DNA from: a virus
Reading direction: 5' to 3' (one strand)
Virus record (IMG/VR): IMGVR_UViG_3300046168_000055
Span: 1 to 45,404 of that record
Length of the DNA stretch: 45,404 nucleotides
Below the pieces are notes generated by a model. It saw nothing but the letters and a program-made list of their open reading frames with translations. It did not search any database and was not told the DNA's origin. The position numbers were made by a program, and so were the translations under genes. Of this stretch, positions 16,100-26,400 are shown piece after piece (position 1 is the stretch's first letter; each line of letters starts with the position of its first letter).

Positions 16100-19000
16100 C
16101 TAAACGTCATATTTTATTAAAAAGTTGATTGGATAGTTGGGAACTAACTTAACTGGATTTGCTAATTTGGCGGTCATGACCAAATCAGGTCCATCGTATA
16201 ATCCTATTGTTGTAGCATACGGAGCAAGAAAACTTCCTGTTTTATCTTTTTTGTTTTCATCTTCGTAATCAAGAAATCCTTCTCGTATCTTACGACCACG
16301 ATATTTTCCTGTCATTTCATCAAGATACTCAATGATTTGATACGCACCTTGACGTTTGCTGTTTTTATTAAGAGGACTAATTAAATTTTCAATGAGTGAA
16401 GAACCAGTTCTTCCTACAAAGTATCTTGCTAATAACTTGGCATCTACTGCACTAACCACTCCGTCCATATCTATATCTAAACCAGTTTCTTTCAACAAAC
16501 TTAGTTGGTCTAGTTTGTCTAGCATTCTTAGTTCTTCTTGTTTATCCAAAGTAACATTTGCAGTTAAATTAGTTAGCACATTCATTAAAATTACGTCATC
16601 GGATTCACTAAGAATAATATCTTCGTTTGGCCACATTTTATCTTGCTCAAGAACTAAACTTCCATCGGGTTCTCCTGTATTTTCATCAGTTGCACTTGCT
16701 CGTTTGAAAGAACCAAGTATATAACGATAGATGTAAGATAAATCTACGATATCAAATTTATTATCTCCATTAATATCAAACGGTATTTCTTCGTATTCAA
16801 CTGAAGATGGATTGGTGCTTGTGTTAAACTCTTGTGGATCAACCTTACATACGATTTCATTTTCATATATGCAGTTGACTCCATCAAACGATATTTCATA
16901 TCCTCTGCGACCACCCATACTTAGTATATTTTCAAAATAGTCGGTTAGTTCGGTTATCACCGCAATTCCGTTTTTGTAAAATACATTTCCTACATACACT
17001 CGGTCACCGTCTCTTATTGTTTTAATATCATATGCAACAATTGATCCTTCTAAAAGTAATTCGTTGTTTTGTAAGTTCCCCCATATAATATCTCCACGTT
17101 GTGAAAATATATGAGAACATGAATCAAATGAAACAATTTCATCATCTCCAAAACTTGAAATCTGATCAACTGGCCAATCACCCGTTACGGAGTTACCTAC
17201 ATAAATTCGGGTAGAACTCAACGAAACATCAATACCGTATTGACTTTTTATGTTGTTTTTTTGCTTTACACTTTTGATTGTTTTTATAGACATCAAAGTT
17301 CCATCATCATTTATTCTAAAATATTTAACGCGGCCTTGAATACTGTTTTTCTTAATTGTATATATAAACTCTATTTCTTCAATCGGATCAAACAAGTGAG
17401 ATATTGTTTTAACATAAAAATGAACTTCTCCGTTTGTGTGTTTGGTTTTATCACGATAAACTCCGTTTGTCAAAGTTCCGTGGTCGGTGTCTACAAGATT
17501 TTTATCGGAGGATATAAACGATGCACGAATTTCAAAATCAGATATATTTTCAAGATCAATGTTAATGATACTCTTAACATCAATTTTTATTACCATATCA
17601 ACAAATTCATTTCCTATGAATTCGTGCGTAAAACTTGTATATAAACTTTGCAATACAGTATAATAATCTTCATCGTTGTTTTCTACTCCAACTGAGTAAT
17701 CAGGAATCATAAACTCAGTTCCATTGTTGTTGATCATTATTTTACTTTCATCTGAACAAGGTGATCCAACGAGTAGGTCATTTCCAATTAAAGACAACCC
17801 ACATCCAAATCTATTATTGTAACGCATTTCTTCTTGTTCTTCTTCGTATATTTTTCGTATGTAATTGATTGATTCGTCAGTAACTTCATACATCCACACA
17901 GCACCTGCCGAATAAGAAATTCCTTGTAAAAGTTCAACATCGGTATCTACATATTTTCTATCATTGTCATCTCCAATGAAAATATATTTTCCGTTTGTTT
18001 CAATTGATGTTCCATAGTTTGATTTATTGTGGTCAAAATATTGATATGGATATCGTACCGTATCTTGTCGTGATTCAACATTATTTATAGTTGGATTTAT
18101 AGAAAAGGAAATAGCCGAAGGATTTCCTACTAAAACTAAACCCTTATATCTTCCTATATAAAGTGTATAATCTCCGTTTGGAATATCAACTAATTCAAAT
18201 TTATTAGTAGTAATTACATTTCCACCATGAACTATTTTACTATTATACTTATCAGTTCCTTCTCCAAATCGTTTATTGAATCTATAAACGAAACCTTCAT
18301 CGGTTGGTTCGGTAATCGTTTTTGTATCTACTTCAACTGATAGTTTATTTCCCGTTACCTCGTATTTTATTTCATCAAAAGATTCCGATAAAATTAAATT
18401 ATCGTTGTCTAAATTATAAATTTCGTTTTTGTGTAATGTTTGTGTATTTACCCAAATATCACAACTACCTGTGGTTGATTGTTTTTTGGTGAAAATATGA
18501 GCAAGTTTAGATTCTGTTTTTGGAGATGTTGAAATTAACATATCTCCAAATAATTTAATGTTTTGACCTAGCATATCACTACCGGGTGCTTTAATGATTG
18601 AAACTAATTCCCAAGTTACATCACCAACTCCCATTGTTGGTGTGCGATTTCCGTTTTCAAATTCGTGATATTTTGAAACAGGAAATCCGGTTTCAAATCC
18701 AAATGAAGAAACACTTTCATTTTCATCAAACATAGAGATTTGGTTTTCTTCACACTCATCTGGTTCACTTCCGAAATAAGTAATTTCATACTCATCAGGA
18801 GACGCAGTTGAAATTTTCCAACGATACGTTGAAGAATTTATTTCTTTAAGTTTGTCACACACAGGAAAACCTGTGAAGTTTTTTGTTACTTCATTGTAAC
18901 AATACTTTGAATGCGAATCTGATATTCTATACCAAGGCATTGTTTCGTTTCTTATTTTTTTCTCAAATAAATAAATTGCTCCTTCGCAATCATACATACC

Positions 19001-20209
19001 GGGAGCACCAATGGCCATATACTTTCCGTGAATTGATATGGACGCACCAAACTCTGATCCGGGATCACCTTCAAGAATATTAGTGATACCCCAATGTTCC
19101 GATCCACCTTTGTCAACATCATATAAAAATACGTGACCTGTTCTTGACTCGTTACAATCTCCGTGGATATGTGAACGAGATGAACCCACTGCACACGTTC
19201 CATTTTTTAATTCAATCGCCGAACCGAACTCATCGTTTATGGAATAATCTTTTCCACCCAAAAGTTGACCGAGTTCAGTTACTAAAAATCCAGATGAATT
19301 AAGTTCCGATTCAGCTATTAATCCTTGTTGAGTAAATGGGCAACTGAAATTTCGTATAACTCTATATTCTTTAGTGAGTGGATCGTACTTGAATAAAGAT
19401 GCACTTCCTGTTAAATAATCACTTGGTGAATCTTGGTGCATAGGAGCACCTGATAAAACATAATCTCCATCTGATGATATTGTTTTTCCGACAAGCATAT
19501 CAGATGAATTGAATGTTTTATTTTTTCCAGGTTTTTCTTCATTTGCAGTTGATCGTTTTATTTCTTTTATTTCGTTAAAAGAAGTTTCACTTATTACTAA
19601 ATTGGTTGCACCATCATCAACGATTTCTATTACACCATACGGAGAACTATAATCTGTTATTTTGAAGTTATTTGGTTTTATTTTTTCTCCAAATTGTGTT
19701 TTAGAAAACTCAATAACAAGAATATCATCTTTTATTACACGACGTTCATAGTTGACCGAGCGATTACCAAACGCATCAGTTTCGTTTTCGTTGGTTTTGT
19801 ATTGACCTGTTTCAGAACCAAAAACCATTAAAGGATTTTTGACGTCTTCTGTGTTTTCGTAAATTCCATATTCGTTATAAAATAAATGCTTTATGCTACT
19901 ATAAACACTTCGGTAATAAGACCCGTCATAATTTATTTGTTCAACAGACGGATTGTGGTTTTTATGACCGACTGGATAAAATGTACCCGTTAATTTCTTA
20001 CCACGTTTGATTTTTACTTTTGTTTTGCTTGAACTCTGTTCAGTCGCAAGACCCATTCTCTCGTCAAGTGTTATTGTAGCATTTTCTCCATTTTTACGTG
20101 GTTGTTCCAACACAATATTGGTAAGAGAATCTACAGTTGAGTGTTCCCAAGACTTATGTGACTTAAATTTTCTAACTATCTTGTCAGAAACTTTCAGAGT
20201 TTTAATCAT
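16100..20209 (-). CDS. large adhesin-like tail protein with FG-GAP repeats and dockerin-like pair
   Basis: At 1369 residues this is a probable host-contact protein. It contains several FG-GAP/beta-propeller-type blades: FGSAIELKNGTCAVGSSRSH, FGASISIHGKYMAIGAPG, YGTSIETNGKYIFIGDD and FGCGLSLIGNDLLVGSPC. Near the C-terminus are two dockerin-like calcium loops, DINGDNKFDIVD (from 1145) and DIDMDGVVSAVD (from 1245), each followed by the expected helix. The end (TTIGLYDGPDLVMTAKLANP) matches the end of the next protein and is probably an attachment module. No signal peptide is present. A CTAAATA box lies 12 bases before ATG 20209, which has an AT-rich leader and no Shine-Dalgarno. Binding partners cannot be predicted. 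Confidence 0.82.
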   Translation of the reverse strand: MIKTLKVSDKIVRKFKSHKSWEHSTVDSLTNIVLEQPRKNGENATITLDERMGLATEQSSSKTKVKIKRGKKLTGTFYPVGHKNHNPSVEQINYDGSYYRSVYSSIKHLFYNEYGIYENTEDVKNPLMVFGSETGQYKTNENETDAFGNRSVNYERRVIKDDILVIEFSKTQFGEKIKPNNFKITDYSSPYGVIEIVDDGATNLVISETSFNEIKEIKRSTANEEKPGKNKTFNSSDMLVGKTISSDGDYVLSGAPMHQDSPSDYLTGSASLFKYDPLTKEYRVIRNFSCPFTQQGLIAESELNSSGFLVTELGQLLGGKDYSINDEFGSAIELKNGTCAVGSSRSHIHGDCNESRTGHVFLYDVDKGGSEHWGITNILEGDPGSEFGASISIHGKYMAIGAPGMYDCEGAIYLFEKKIRNETMPWYRISDSHSKYCYNEVTKNFTGFPVCDKLKEINSSTYRWKISTASPDEYEITYFGSEPDECEENQISMFDENESVSSFGFETGFPVSKYHEFENGNRTPTMGVGDVTWELVSIIKAPGSDMLGQNIKLFGDMLISTSPKTESKLAHIFTKKQSTTGSCDIWVNTQTLHKNEIYNLDNDNLILSESFDEIKYEVTGNKLSVEVDTKTITEPTDEGFVYRFNKRFGEGTDKYNSKIVHGGNVITTNKFELVDIPNGDYTLYIGRYKGLVLVGNPSAISFSINPTINNVESRQDTVRYPYQYFDHNKSNYGTSIETNGKYIFIGDDNDRKYVDTDVELLQGISYSAGAVWMYEVTDESINYIRKIYEEEQEEMRYNNRFGCGLSLIGNDLLVGSPCSDESKIMINNNGTEFMIPDYSVGVENNDEDYYTVLQSLYTSFTHEFIGNEFVDMVIKIDVKSIINIDLENISDFEIRASFISSDKNLVDTDHGTLTNGVYRDKTKHTNGEVHFYVKTISHLFDPIEEIEFIYTIKKNSIQGRVKYFRINDDGTLMSIKTIKSVKQKNNIKSQYGIDVSLSSTRIYVGNSVTGDWPVDQISSFGDDEIVSFDSCSHIFSQRGDIIWGNLQNNELLLEGSIVAYDIKTIRDGDRVYVGNVFYKNGIAVITELTDYFENILSMGGRRGYEISFDGVNCIYENEIVCKVDPQEFNTSTNPSSVEYEEIPFDINGDNKFDIVDLSYIYRYILGSFKRASATDENTGEPDGSLVLEQDKMWPNEDIILSESDDVILMNVLTNLTANVTLDKQEELRMLDKLDQLSLLKETGLDIDMDGVVSAVDAKLLARYFVGRTGSSLIENLISPLNKNSKRQGAYQIIEYLDEMTGKYRGRKIREGFLDYEDENKKDKTGSFLAPYATTIGLYDGPDLVMTAKLANPVKLVPNYPINFLIKYDV

Positions 20210-20220
20210 AAATATAAATA

Positions 20221-20227
20221 TATTTAG
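20221..20227 (-). promoter_or_regulatory. candidate late promoter box (CTAAATA)
   Basis: The minus strand reads CTAAATA 12 bases before ATG 20209 in the short gap between two structural genes. If used by gp55 polymerase, the message would have a leader of only a few bases. This fits the missing ribosome binding site. Confidence 0.4.
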
Positions 20228-20241
20228 ACTAAGATATTAAG

Positions 20242-21738
20242 TTAGAAATCTAATTTAACCTTTATTAAGGTTTCTGTATCAAAACTTTTTAACACAGGAA
20301 CACTTAATTTTGCAACTGCAACCAATTCGTTATTATCTGTATATAAACCAATTGTTGTTATATACGAACGTGGATCATTTGCAAATGAATCAAATCTAAG
20401 ACGACCTGTAAAATATTCAAGTGGCATTCCATTTGAAGTCGCAAGTTCTCTTGACTCTTTGTTTTGGAAAATGTAACTTGGATTGTTACTATAATTGAAA
20501 TCAGAATTTCTAACTCGTATAAAATAGTGCTTAGATGGAACTAACTCACTACTTCTACTTTTGAAATTTCCACCCAATTTCAGCATATAAAATGCTTTTA
20601 AGAAGTTTTGATGATTACGTTCAATTCCGTATTTTACATTATCAGCATAATCAGATGAAGATGAATTTTGGTCAACTGATCCGTACCAAGAAATTATACG
20701 ACCTGCATTTTCTTCTCTTGAGGGAAATATATTTGATTTTGTAGGAGTATACCACTCATCGTACCAAGTTTCCATTCTTGTTCCAAATTCACACGCAAGT
20801 GCATACGGATTTAGTATAATCAAACCAAGGTCTGGATACAATAAACCAAACCCTTCACCGGTTCCTTCTCCTGAACCAATTGCGTATTTGTCTGACTCTT
20901 GTGGATTTCCGTCAGCAAGTGTTCCTTTAATTATATTAAAAGATTTTTCTACTTTCTTTTCTCCTGTAACAGATAGCAAATTTTGTTCGTATCTTGAATC
21001 ATCTCTAAATGTTTGTGTAAATGTTTTTTCTATAAACTCGTCAACTCCATTTTCTGTATACGAAAATTTGGCAGTTAAACTTAATGTGAACTCAAGGTTT
21101 CCTTCGTCAATTTTTTCTTTCAAAGAAGTTGATGAAAAGTTGATTGCGAAAAAAGAATCTCTGTCTTTTCCTGACAAACTTGCATTGTCAGAAGTAAATG
21201 TAAAACTTTCATCACCCGGACCTAATAGTATATTTCTATATTGGTTATATATTGCTTGAGTAACCGAGGCAGTTTTAGTTCCTTTTCTGCTTCCGTATCC
21301 GTGTTTATTTCCGTATGTAACTGAGAATTGTAAATCCGAGTTTTCATTCTCAAGTTCGCCTATCATTGGTTCTTCATTGTATACATTTGCATAATAGTCA
21401 CCAAACCTTACATCAGTCCAATGACCTTCGTGATAATTTTCAGTTACATCTACGGTTGGTGAATATCCTTGTACCATAAACTTTGAATCATATTCAGCAT
21501 AATCTGGACCACTTACAAAATTTCCGATTGTTAAATCTTCAGAACTCAATCCCAATAAATCAGAATTGTCTTCAGTTTCTCCTGCACCAGATTGAACATA
21601 CTTAGTAAGTTCCGAAGTTAGTTCTCGTTCATCTGTGTACATACCTATCAACTGAAATCCGTCTGTGAAACTTCCTGTTGATATTTTTTGCGAACGACCA
21701 AAGACTTTGTCTTCTTCTTCTATTTGTTTATAAATCAT
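20242..21738 (-). CDS. virion structural protein, tail/fibre region
   Basis: The 498-residue protein starts MIYKQIEEEDKVFGRSQKIS, with an early GFQLIGMYTDERELT segment. Motifs that look conserved among marine phage structural proteins follow (LQFSVTYGNKHGYGS and TQAIYNQYRNILLGPGDESF), as far as I recall the family. The C-terminal segment (YITTIGLYTDNNELVAVAKL) is shared with the 1369-residue protein downstream. It is predicted mostly beta, with no signal or membrane segment. ATG 21738 overlaps the TGA of the upstream gene (ATGA). Likely a tail or baseplate-peripheral component; exact role unknown. Confidence 0.78.
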   Translation of the reverse strand: MIYKQIEEEDKVFGRSQKISTGSFTDGFQLIGMYTDERELTSELTKYVQSGAGETEDNSDLLGLSSEDLTIGNFVSGPDYAEYDSKFMVQGYSPTVDVTENYHEGHWTDVRFGDYYANVYNEEPMIGELENENSDLQFSVTYGNKHGYGSRKGTKTASVTQAIYNQYRNILLGPGDESFTFTSDNASLSGKDRDSFFAINFSSTSLKEKIDEGNLEFTLSLTAKFSYTENGVDEFIEKTFTQTFRDDSRYEQNLLSVTGEKKVEKSFNIIKGTLADGNPQESDKYAIGSGEGTGEGFGLLYPDLGLIILNPYALACEFGTRMETWYDEWYTPTKSNIFPSREENAGRIISWYGSVDQNSSSSDYADNVKYGIERNHQNFLKAFYMLKLGGNFKSRSSELVPSKHYFIRVRNSDFNYSNNPSYIFQNKESRELATSNGMPLEYFTGRLRFDSFANDPRSYITTIGLYTDNNELVAVAKLSVPVLKSFDTETLIKVKLDF

Positions 21739-22394
21739 AATGAGTCTGAGATTCCACTTTCTGATATAGCATCTGTGAATACACGCACAGGAATAGTTAC
21801 CGAACCACCACTTTCATTTCCAATAATAGTTAGTGTTGCAGTTCTATCTTTATCAATTGATCCGTTTGGACGAAATGTAAATGTTAATCCAACTTCAGTT
21901 TGTGCTTGTTCACTTGATGTGTCACCGAGAAATAAAGCAGATGAAGAGGCCGCAGTTCCATCTACACCCGAACCTGTTATTGTTCCTACCCGTCTGTCAG
22001 ATAAAACTGCCGTGTATCCAAGTGTAGTATTATACACAGGATCAGTTGTTGGAGAAATTGTAACCACTCCATTATAGTTTTTATCAAGAGTGATACTTTG
22101 CTGGCCGAGTTTAATGAGAGGAATGTATTGTGTTCCAGGAGGTAAAGTTACTAACTTATATTTTAGTGCCTGTGTTTCGTCTGTAAGAGGTTCAAATACG
22201 GGCATACTACGAATAGCTGCATCGTAGTATTGTGTTCCACCTGGATGATTAGGATCGTATAGACTATAATCGATTTCATCGTCAGCAAGAGCAAAACTTG
22301 TGATATTAAGTCCAGATTCAGATGCAAGTAACTCACGACCTCTTTTCGTAAGTGTTGCTTCTACTGTTATTGTTTCGTTGTTTAAGTAACCCAT
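21735..22394 (-). CDS. virion structural protein, 219 residues
   Basis: It starts MGYLNNETITVEATLTKRGR, followed by FALADDEIDYSLYDPNHPGG and a long Thr/Val/Gly-rich beta region (TATLTIIGNESGGSVTIPVR) that suggests an immunoglobulin-like C-terminal domain. The first 90 residues resemble a segment I associate with conserved marine phage tail genes. A TATAAATA late promoter box lies 39 bases upstream, so it probably leads the transcript covering 15.4-22.4 kb. The leader before ATG 22394 is AT-rich with no clear Shine-Dalgarno. Confidence 0.78.
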   Translation of the reverse strand: MGYLNNETITVEATLTKRGRELLASESGLNITSFALADDEIDYSLYDPNHPGGTQYYDAAIRSMPVFEPLTDETQALKYKLVTLPPGTQYIPLIKLGQQSITLDKNYNGVVTISPTTDPVYNTTLGYTAVLSDRRVGTITGSGVDGTAASSSALFLGDTSSEQAQTEVGLTFTFRPNGSIDKDRTATLTIIGNESGGSVTIPVRVFTDAISESGISDSL

Positions 22395-22432
22395 AATAAA
22401 TATATATATTCAGTTCGTTCTAATTTAATAAA

Positions 22433-22440
22433 TATTTATA
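22433..22440 (-). promoter_or_regulatory. T4-type late promoter box TATAAATA
   Basis: This is an exact minus-strand match to the T4 late consensus in the 69-base gap between 22394 and 22464. It is the only exact minus-strand copy I found in an intergenic gap. It would drive the fibre-region genes through gp55. Confidence 0.55.
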
Positions 22441-22463
22441 TATTAACATTTTAATCAATAAAG

Positions 22464-23495
22464 TCACTCCATTTCTCGTATATCTCCACCAAAAGTCATA
22501 AATTTATCGTTTGCATACACTCGCATCCCCTCATTTACTCCTCCGGTGATCGTATGTTTCTGCTCATTTAACATTTCTTGTGTCTGTGACTTTATTACCT
22601 CAGAAATTTTTTCTCCGTTTAGAACCCGTGACTTTGTTCTTTGATTGTATAACAAATTTGCTTCTACATATTCGGTTGGTTGTTGATAATGGAATTTTAT
22701 TCCACCGGCCGGAGGTTGTGCTATATATTGAGAGGTTGGTCTTTTTGATTCCAACGGATTTTGCCTACTTGTATTGTATAAGTAAGACATTTCAGATGTT
22801 ACCTCCATTCCTTCATCTACATTTCCATAATCAATGTTGTCGGAAAAAATAAATACACTATCAACAAGACCACTGAATCTACCTACTTCTAAATTTTTTA
22901 ATTTTAATATATCACGTGCATATCCCTCGTCATATGATTTTCTGTATATATTGTCCACAAACAAACGGGTTGTACCAGATGGATATATGCTTAAAACAAT
23001 CCACGTCCATTTATTTTTGGGAATGGTTACATCAAACATTATGTCTTGATATCTCCATTTAGTAGTTCCGTCTTCAATTTCTATTTTATGGTTTGCCCAA
23101 GTGTATCCAAGTGATCCAGTTATATCTTCATCACCGGTTTCTTCATTTGCGTTTACTATCAAACCACACCGGTTAGTATCATCGTTTGTTCCTATAATCA
23201 AAGAAGACATTAAAGATTCTCCTTGAAAATTCACCCAAGCAGCCAGTGTAAGTGCATTTGTTTCTATGGGTGTACCAGTATCTCTAATTTCTACATGATC
23301 ATATGCTTTGAAAGTTTCTTCGTCTGCACCCGATATGTCATTTGATAATTTTGCAAACCTCGAAGTGTTTCTATCTAAACCACCATCTGTTACTTTTCCG
23401 TGCAAATGTGCGGTTCTTTTTTTATCTGACAAATCATCAACTCTGTAATGATCTTGTGGAGGTATCTCCATTGGTGTTGGTGTTTCTTCTGCCAC
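22464..23495 (-). CDS. LamG/concanavalin-like tail protein
   Basis: The 343-residue protein has a central LamG-type jelly-roll. LTLAAWVNFQGESLMSSLII, NKWTWIVLSIYPSGTTRLFV, DNIYRKSYDEG and EVGRFSGLVDSVFIF follow the usual strand order (about residues 80-215). Such domains bind glycans or act as fibre modules. The start is GTG 23495, overlapping the TAG of the giant upstream gene (TAGTG), with AAAGGAG eight bases before it. The C-terminus ends ANDKFMTFGGDIREME. It probably assembles with the giant tail protein, whose own LamG-like region is similar in type. Confidence 0.82.
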   Translation of the reverse strand: MAEETPTPMEIPPQDHYRVDDLSDKKRTAHLHGKVTDGGLDRNTSRFAKLSNDISGADEETFKAYDHVEIRDTGTPIETNALTLAAWVNFQGESLMSSLIIGTNDDTNRCGLIVNANEETGDEDITGSLGYTWANHKIEIEDGTTKWRYQDIMFDVTIPKNKWTWIVLSIYPSGTTRLFVDNIYRKSYDEGYARDILKLKNLEVGRFSGLVDSVFIFSDNIDYGNVDEGMEVTSEMSYLYNTSRQNPLESKRPTSQYIAQPPAGGIKFHYQQPTEYVEANLLYNQRTKSRVLNGEKISEVIKSQTQEMLNEQKHTITGGVNEGMRVYANDKFMTFGGDIREME

Positions 23496-26400
23496 TACTT
23501 AAACTCCTTTGTTAAATCTGGACCACCTTTTATATTTTTCAGCACAGATATATTTCCAGTTCCCTCAATATACTCACCAAAACAAGCACTCGCAGGAATT
23601 TCAACCAACGAAGTTCTTGATATTTTTACCGACCAAACATTTGATCCACCCTCTGATGTTTGCGTGATTTGTTCCTGTTGGTTTGGTTTATACCATCCTT
23701 CGGATAGATTATATTGGTATGCGTTAGAATCACATCCTGTGTAATTAAATTCCATTCCTTCAATATAAAAAATATCTTGCTTGGTTATAGTATTTGTATT
23801 GTTTGTTGATCCTTTTAATGGTGTTGCCTTTAATTGAAAATTATTGGTGGAATTATTAAAGTTGTTTTCTGATGATGTTCCGTGTACGGAATAAGTTTCT
23901 ATATCAAACATACCTGACAAATCTTCTGTTAAAGTTGGGTTTTCTTGCATTTCATTAGGATCATCAACGTTTCCATACCACTTCCATTCTGTGACTAATC
24001 CTGGGTGTATTGCAGATGATGACGCATAATAGTGCTTTGTTTTGGTTGGTGACCAAACACCGTCTTCATCTTTTACTTTAGATGATATGTACCAGTAGGA
24101 GCTTAGACCCGATGTCTCATACCAAATTTCCACCTCCACTTTGTCTTTATTCAAATCCCACATATTGGTGTAAACTGGTCGGTTGTTGTATCGTGAAACT
24201 AAATAATAAACACCATCAAGAATTATATTTGTATCACTTGCTTTTGCTTTTGCTCCACTCAACTTGAACGATGTGGGAGTTTCTTCGTCTCTTGCTAAAA
24301 AGGTTGGTACATACGGAGTTGATGTCAAACTTGGAGTAAAAGACGCAGTTGGAGATGGAGTTGCTGATGCAGTGCTTGTAGGTGTGATTGTTGGGGTGTG
24401 TGTATTTGTTGGAGATGGTGTAGAGGTTAATGTCGGAGATTGTGTTGGTGTACCTGTTGGTGATGGAATTGGTGTTGGTGATGGAAGTGGTGACGGAGTC
24501 AGTGTCGGTGTATTAGTCTCCGTTGGAGTTGCGGTGTTTGTGGGAGATGGAGTTGGTGTGTTTGGCCAAGATATTTCATATGCAGTATTAAAAGAATAAT
24601 ATGCTTCAAGTTTTGAACGAGTTTCATTAGATAGATCAGAAAATCCTTTGTATGTTCTTGGTGGAACTGGTGTCGTTTGTGTTACTACCGGTGTATCATC
24701 TGTAAACCAAAATGAGTCGTGTGTAGTACCACCCACTCTATCAAGAGGAACTCGTTTTCTAACTATTGGTGGTGTTCTGTCAATTTCACCGGCACGATTA
24801 ACAGTAGTATTTACTGAATTTGCAGTTCTCTTTCTGAACAAATTTCTTCGTTTACTTAGGTGTTGTTTTTGTTTTCCGCGTGAAACCAAATCTCCATCTA
24901 TCTTTATTTTATTAACATCACACAACCTATAATCAATTTCATTGAAATACAGACATCTGTTTGTGAATGGTACTATTAGTTCACGTGACATTTCGTCCGA
25001 TCCGTCTTCAAATGATTCAACTATATCCTTTGCTTCATTTATCAGTTTTTCGTTTTCAATAATATATGTTTGATCTTTTGATGTAAAAACATCAACCTTA
25101 GTGGTTAGTGAAATTTTTCTTATCTCGGGAACACTATTTGAAATTTGTTTATTAAGTCTAAACCTTTTTGTTGTTAGTGTGTTGGTAATTTGCTCAGGAT
25201 TGTCCTGAGATAAAAACTCGTAATTGAATGTCTCCGAAACTTCATTTGTAGTTCTTTTGTATTGATCTTTTATTCTTATTTGAATGTCTTCTTGAATTTT
25301 GTTTTCTAAAAAATCTATACTAAAATCTACGACTGGATTAGAAACATTGTTTAATTTACCATCATTACTGATTCTTATTTTTGCAGACTTTGGTATATCC
25401 AACCCAAAGAAATCAGGTTTGTAATTAAAATCAACAGGAATATTAGTTGAAATTCTGTTACTGGTTGTTGAAAGAACTTTTCTAACATCAAACGCATCTG
25501 TATCATCTTGATATCCATACTCAGAACGAACCTTGTATGTGAATGTAGATGGATCATATTTGTTTATTTCAAGTGTATCGTTTTCTGAAATCGTAAAATT
25601 TATTTTTCGGTTTGCTACTATTGCCTTGGTTTCATCAAAATCAAGTTCACCCTGTCGTTCTATATAGTAAATCCCGTATATTTCATCCATATCATTTCCT
25701 GTTCCGTCATCACGAACACGTTCTTTGTATTGTATTTTTTTATCGGATAATATATCACTGATACACCAGGATTGGATTTCGGTAAACTCGTCTATGTTTG
25801 AGAAAATAAACCACTCGTAGTTGCTATGCCAAACTGATTTGTTATTTTTTATTAATGTTGTTTTTATGAACGTTCTGTTGTGAACTTGGTCGTTGTCTGA
25901 CATTATATGCAACAAAATGTCATCGTACTCATCCTTTTCTAAATACAAGTAAGATATACTTCCTGCATCTGAAATATATTCTCCATATTTTGGGTACTCA
26001 CAACTCGGATTTCGTTCTGTTACTTTCGTGCTTTTGCTTGAAATTAATTTATTCGTTGATCTTTCATTCAGAATTCTAAGATAACTTATTTCCCAACCAG
26101 TGGTTTCTTTGTTTACTACTACATTGTCTTGAATTTGGTTTACATATTCTACACCTTCACCGGACTCAAACTCTGTTGATGTGGAGTATGTTCCATAAAA
26201 GTCAAGTAATTCCTCGTCACAATCAAGACGAGTACATTCTATATCAAGAACAACGGTTGCATCGATTTCATCAAGTGCTTTACGAGAACCAATATACAAA
26301 GAAGATGCATCAGTTGGTGTTATTGAAATATCGTATGTTGGATAGTCCATATCATCACAAGTTGAACAGGCACTTTCATTTCTAATCATTCCCCACACAA

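Noticed and set aside
24264-24599. Plus-strand Val/Gly-rich frame
   Set aside because: Antisense of the Pro/Thr linker in the giant tail gene; low-complexity DNA keeps several frames open.
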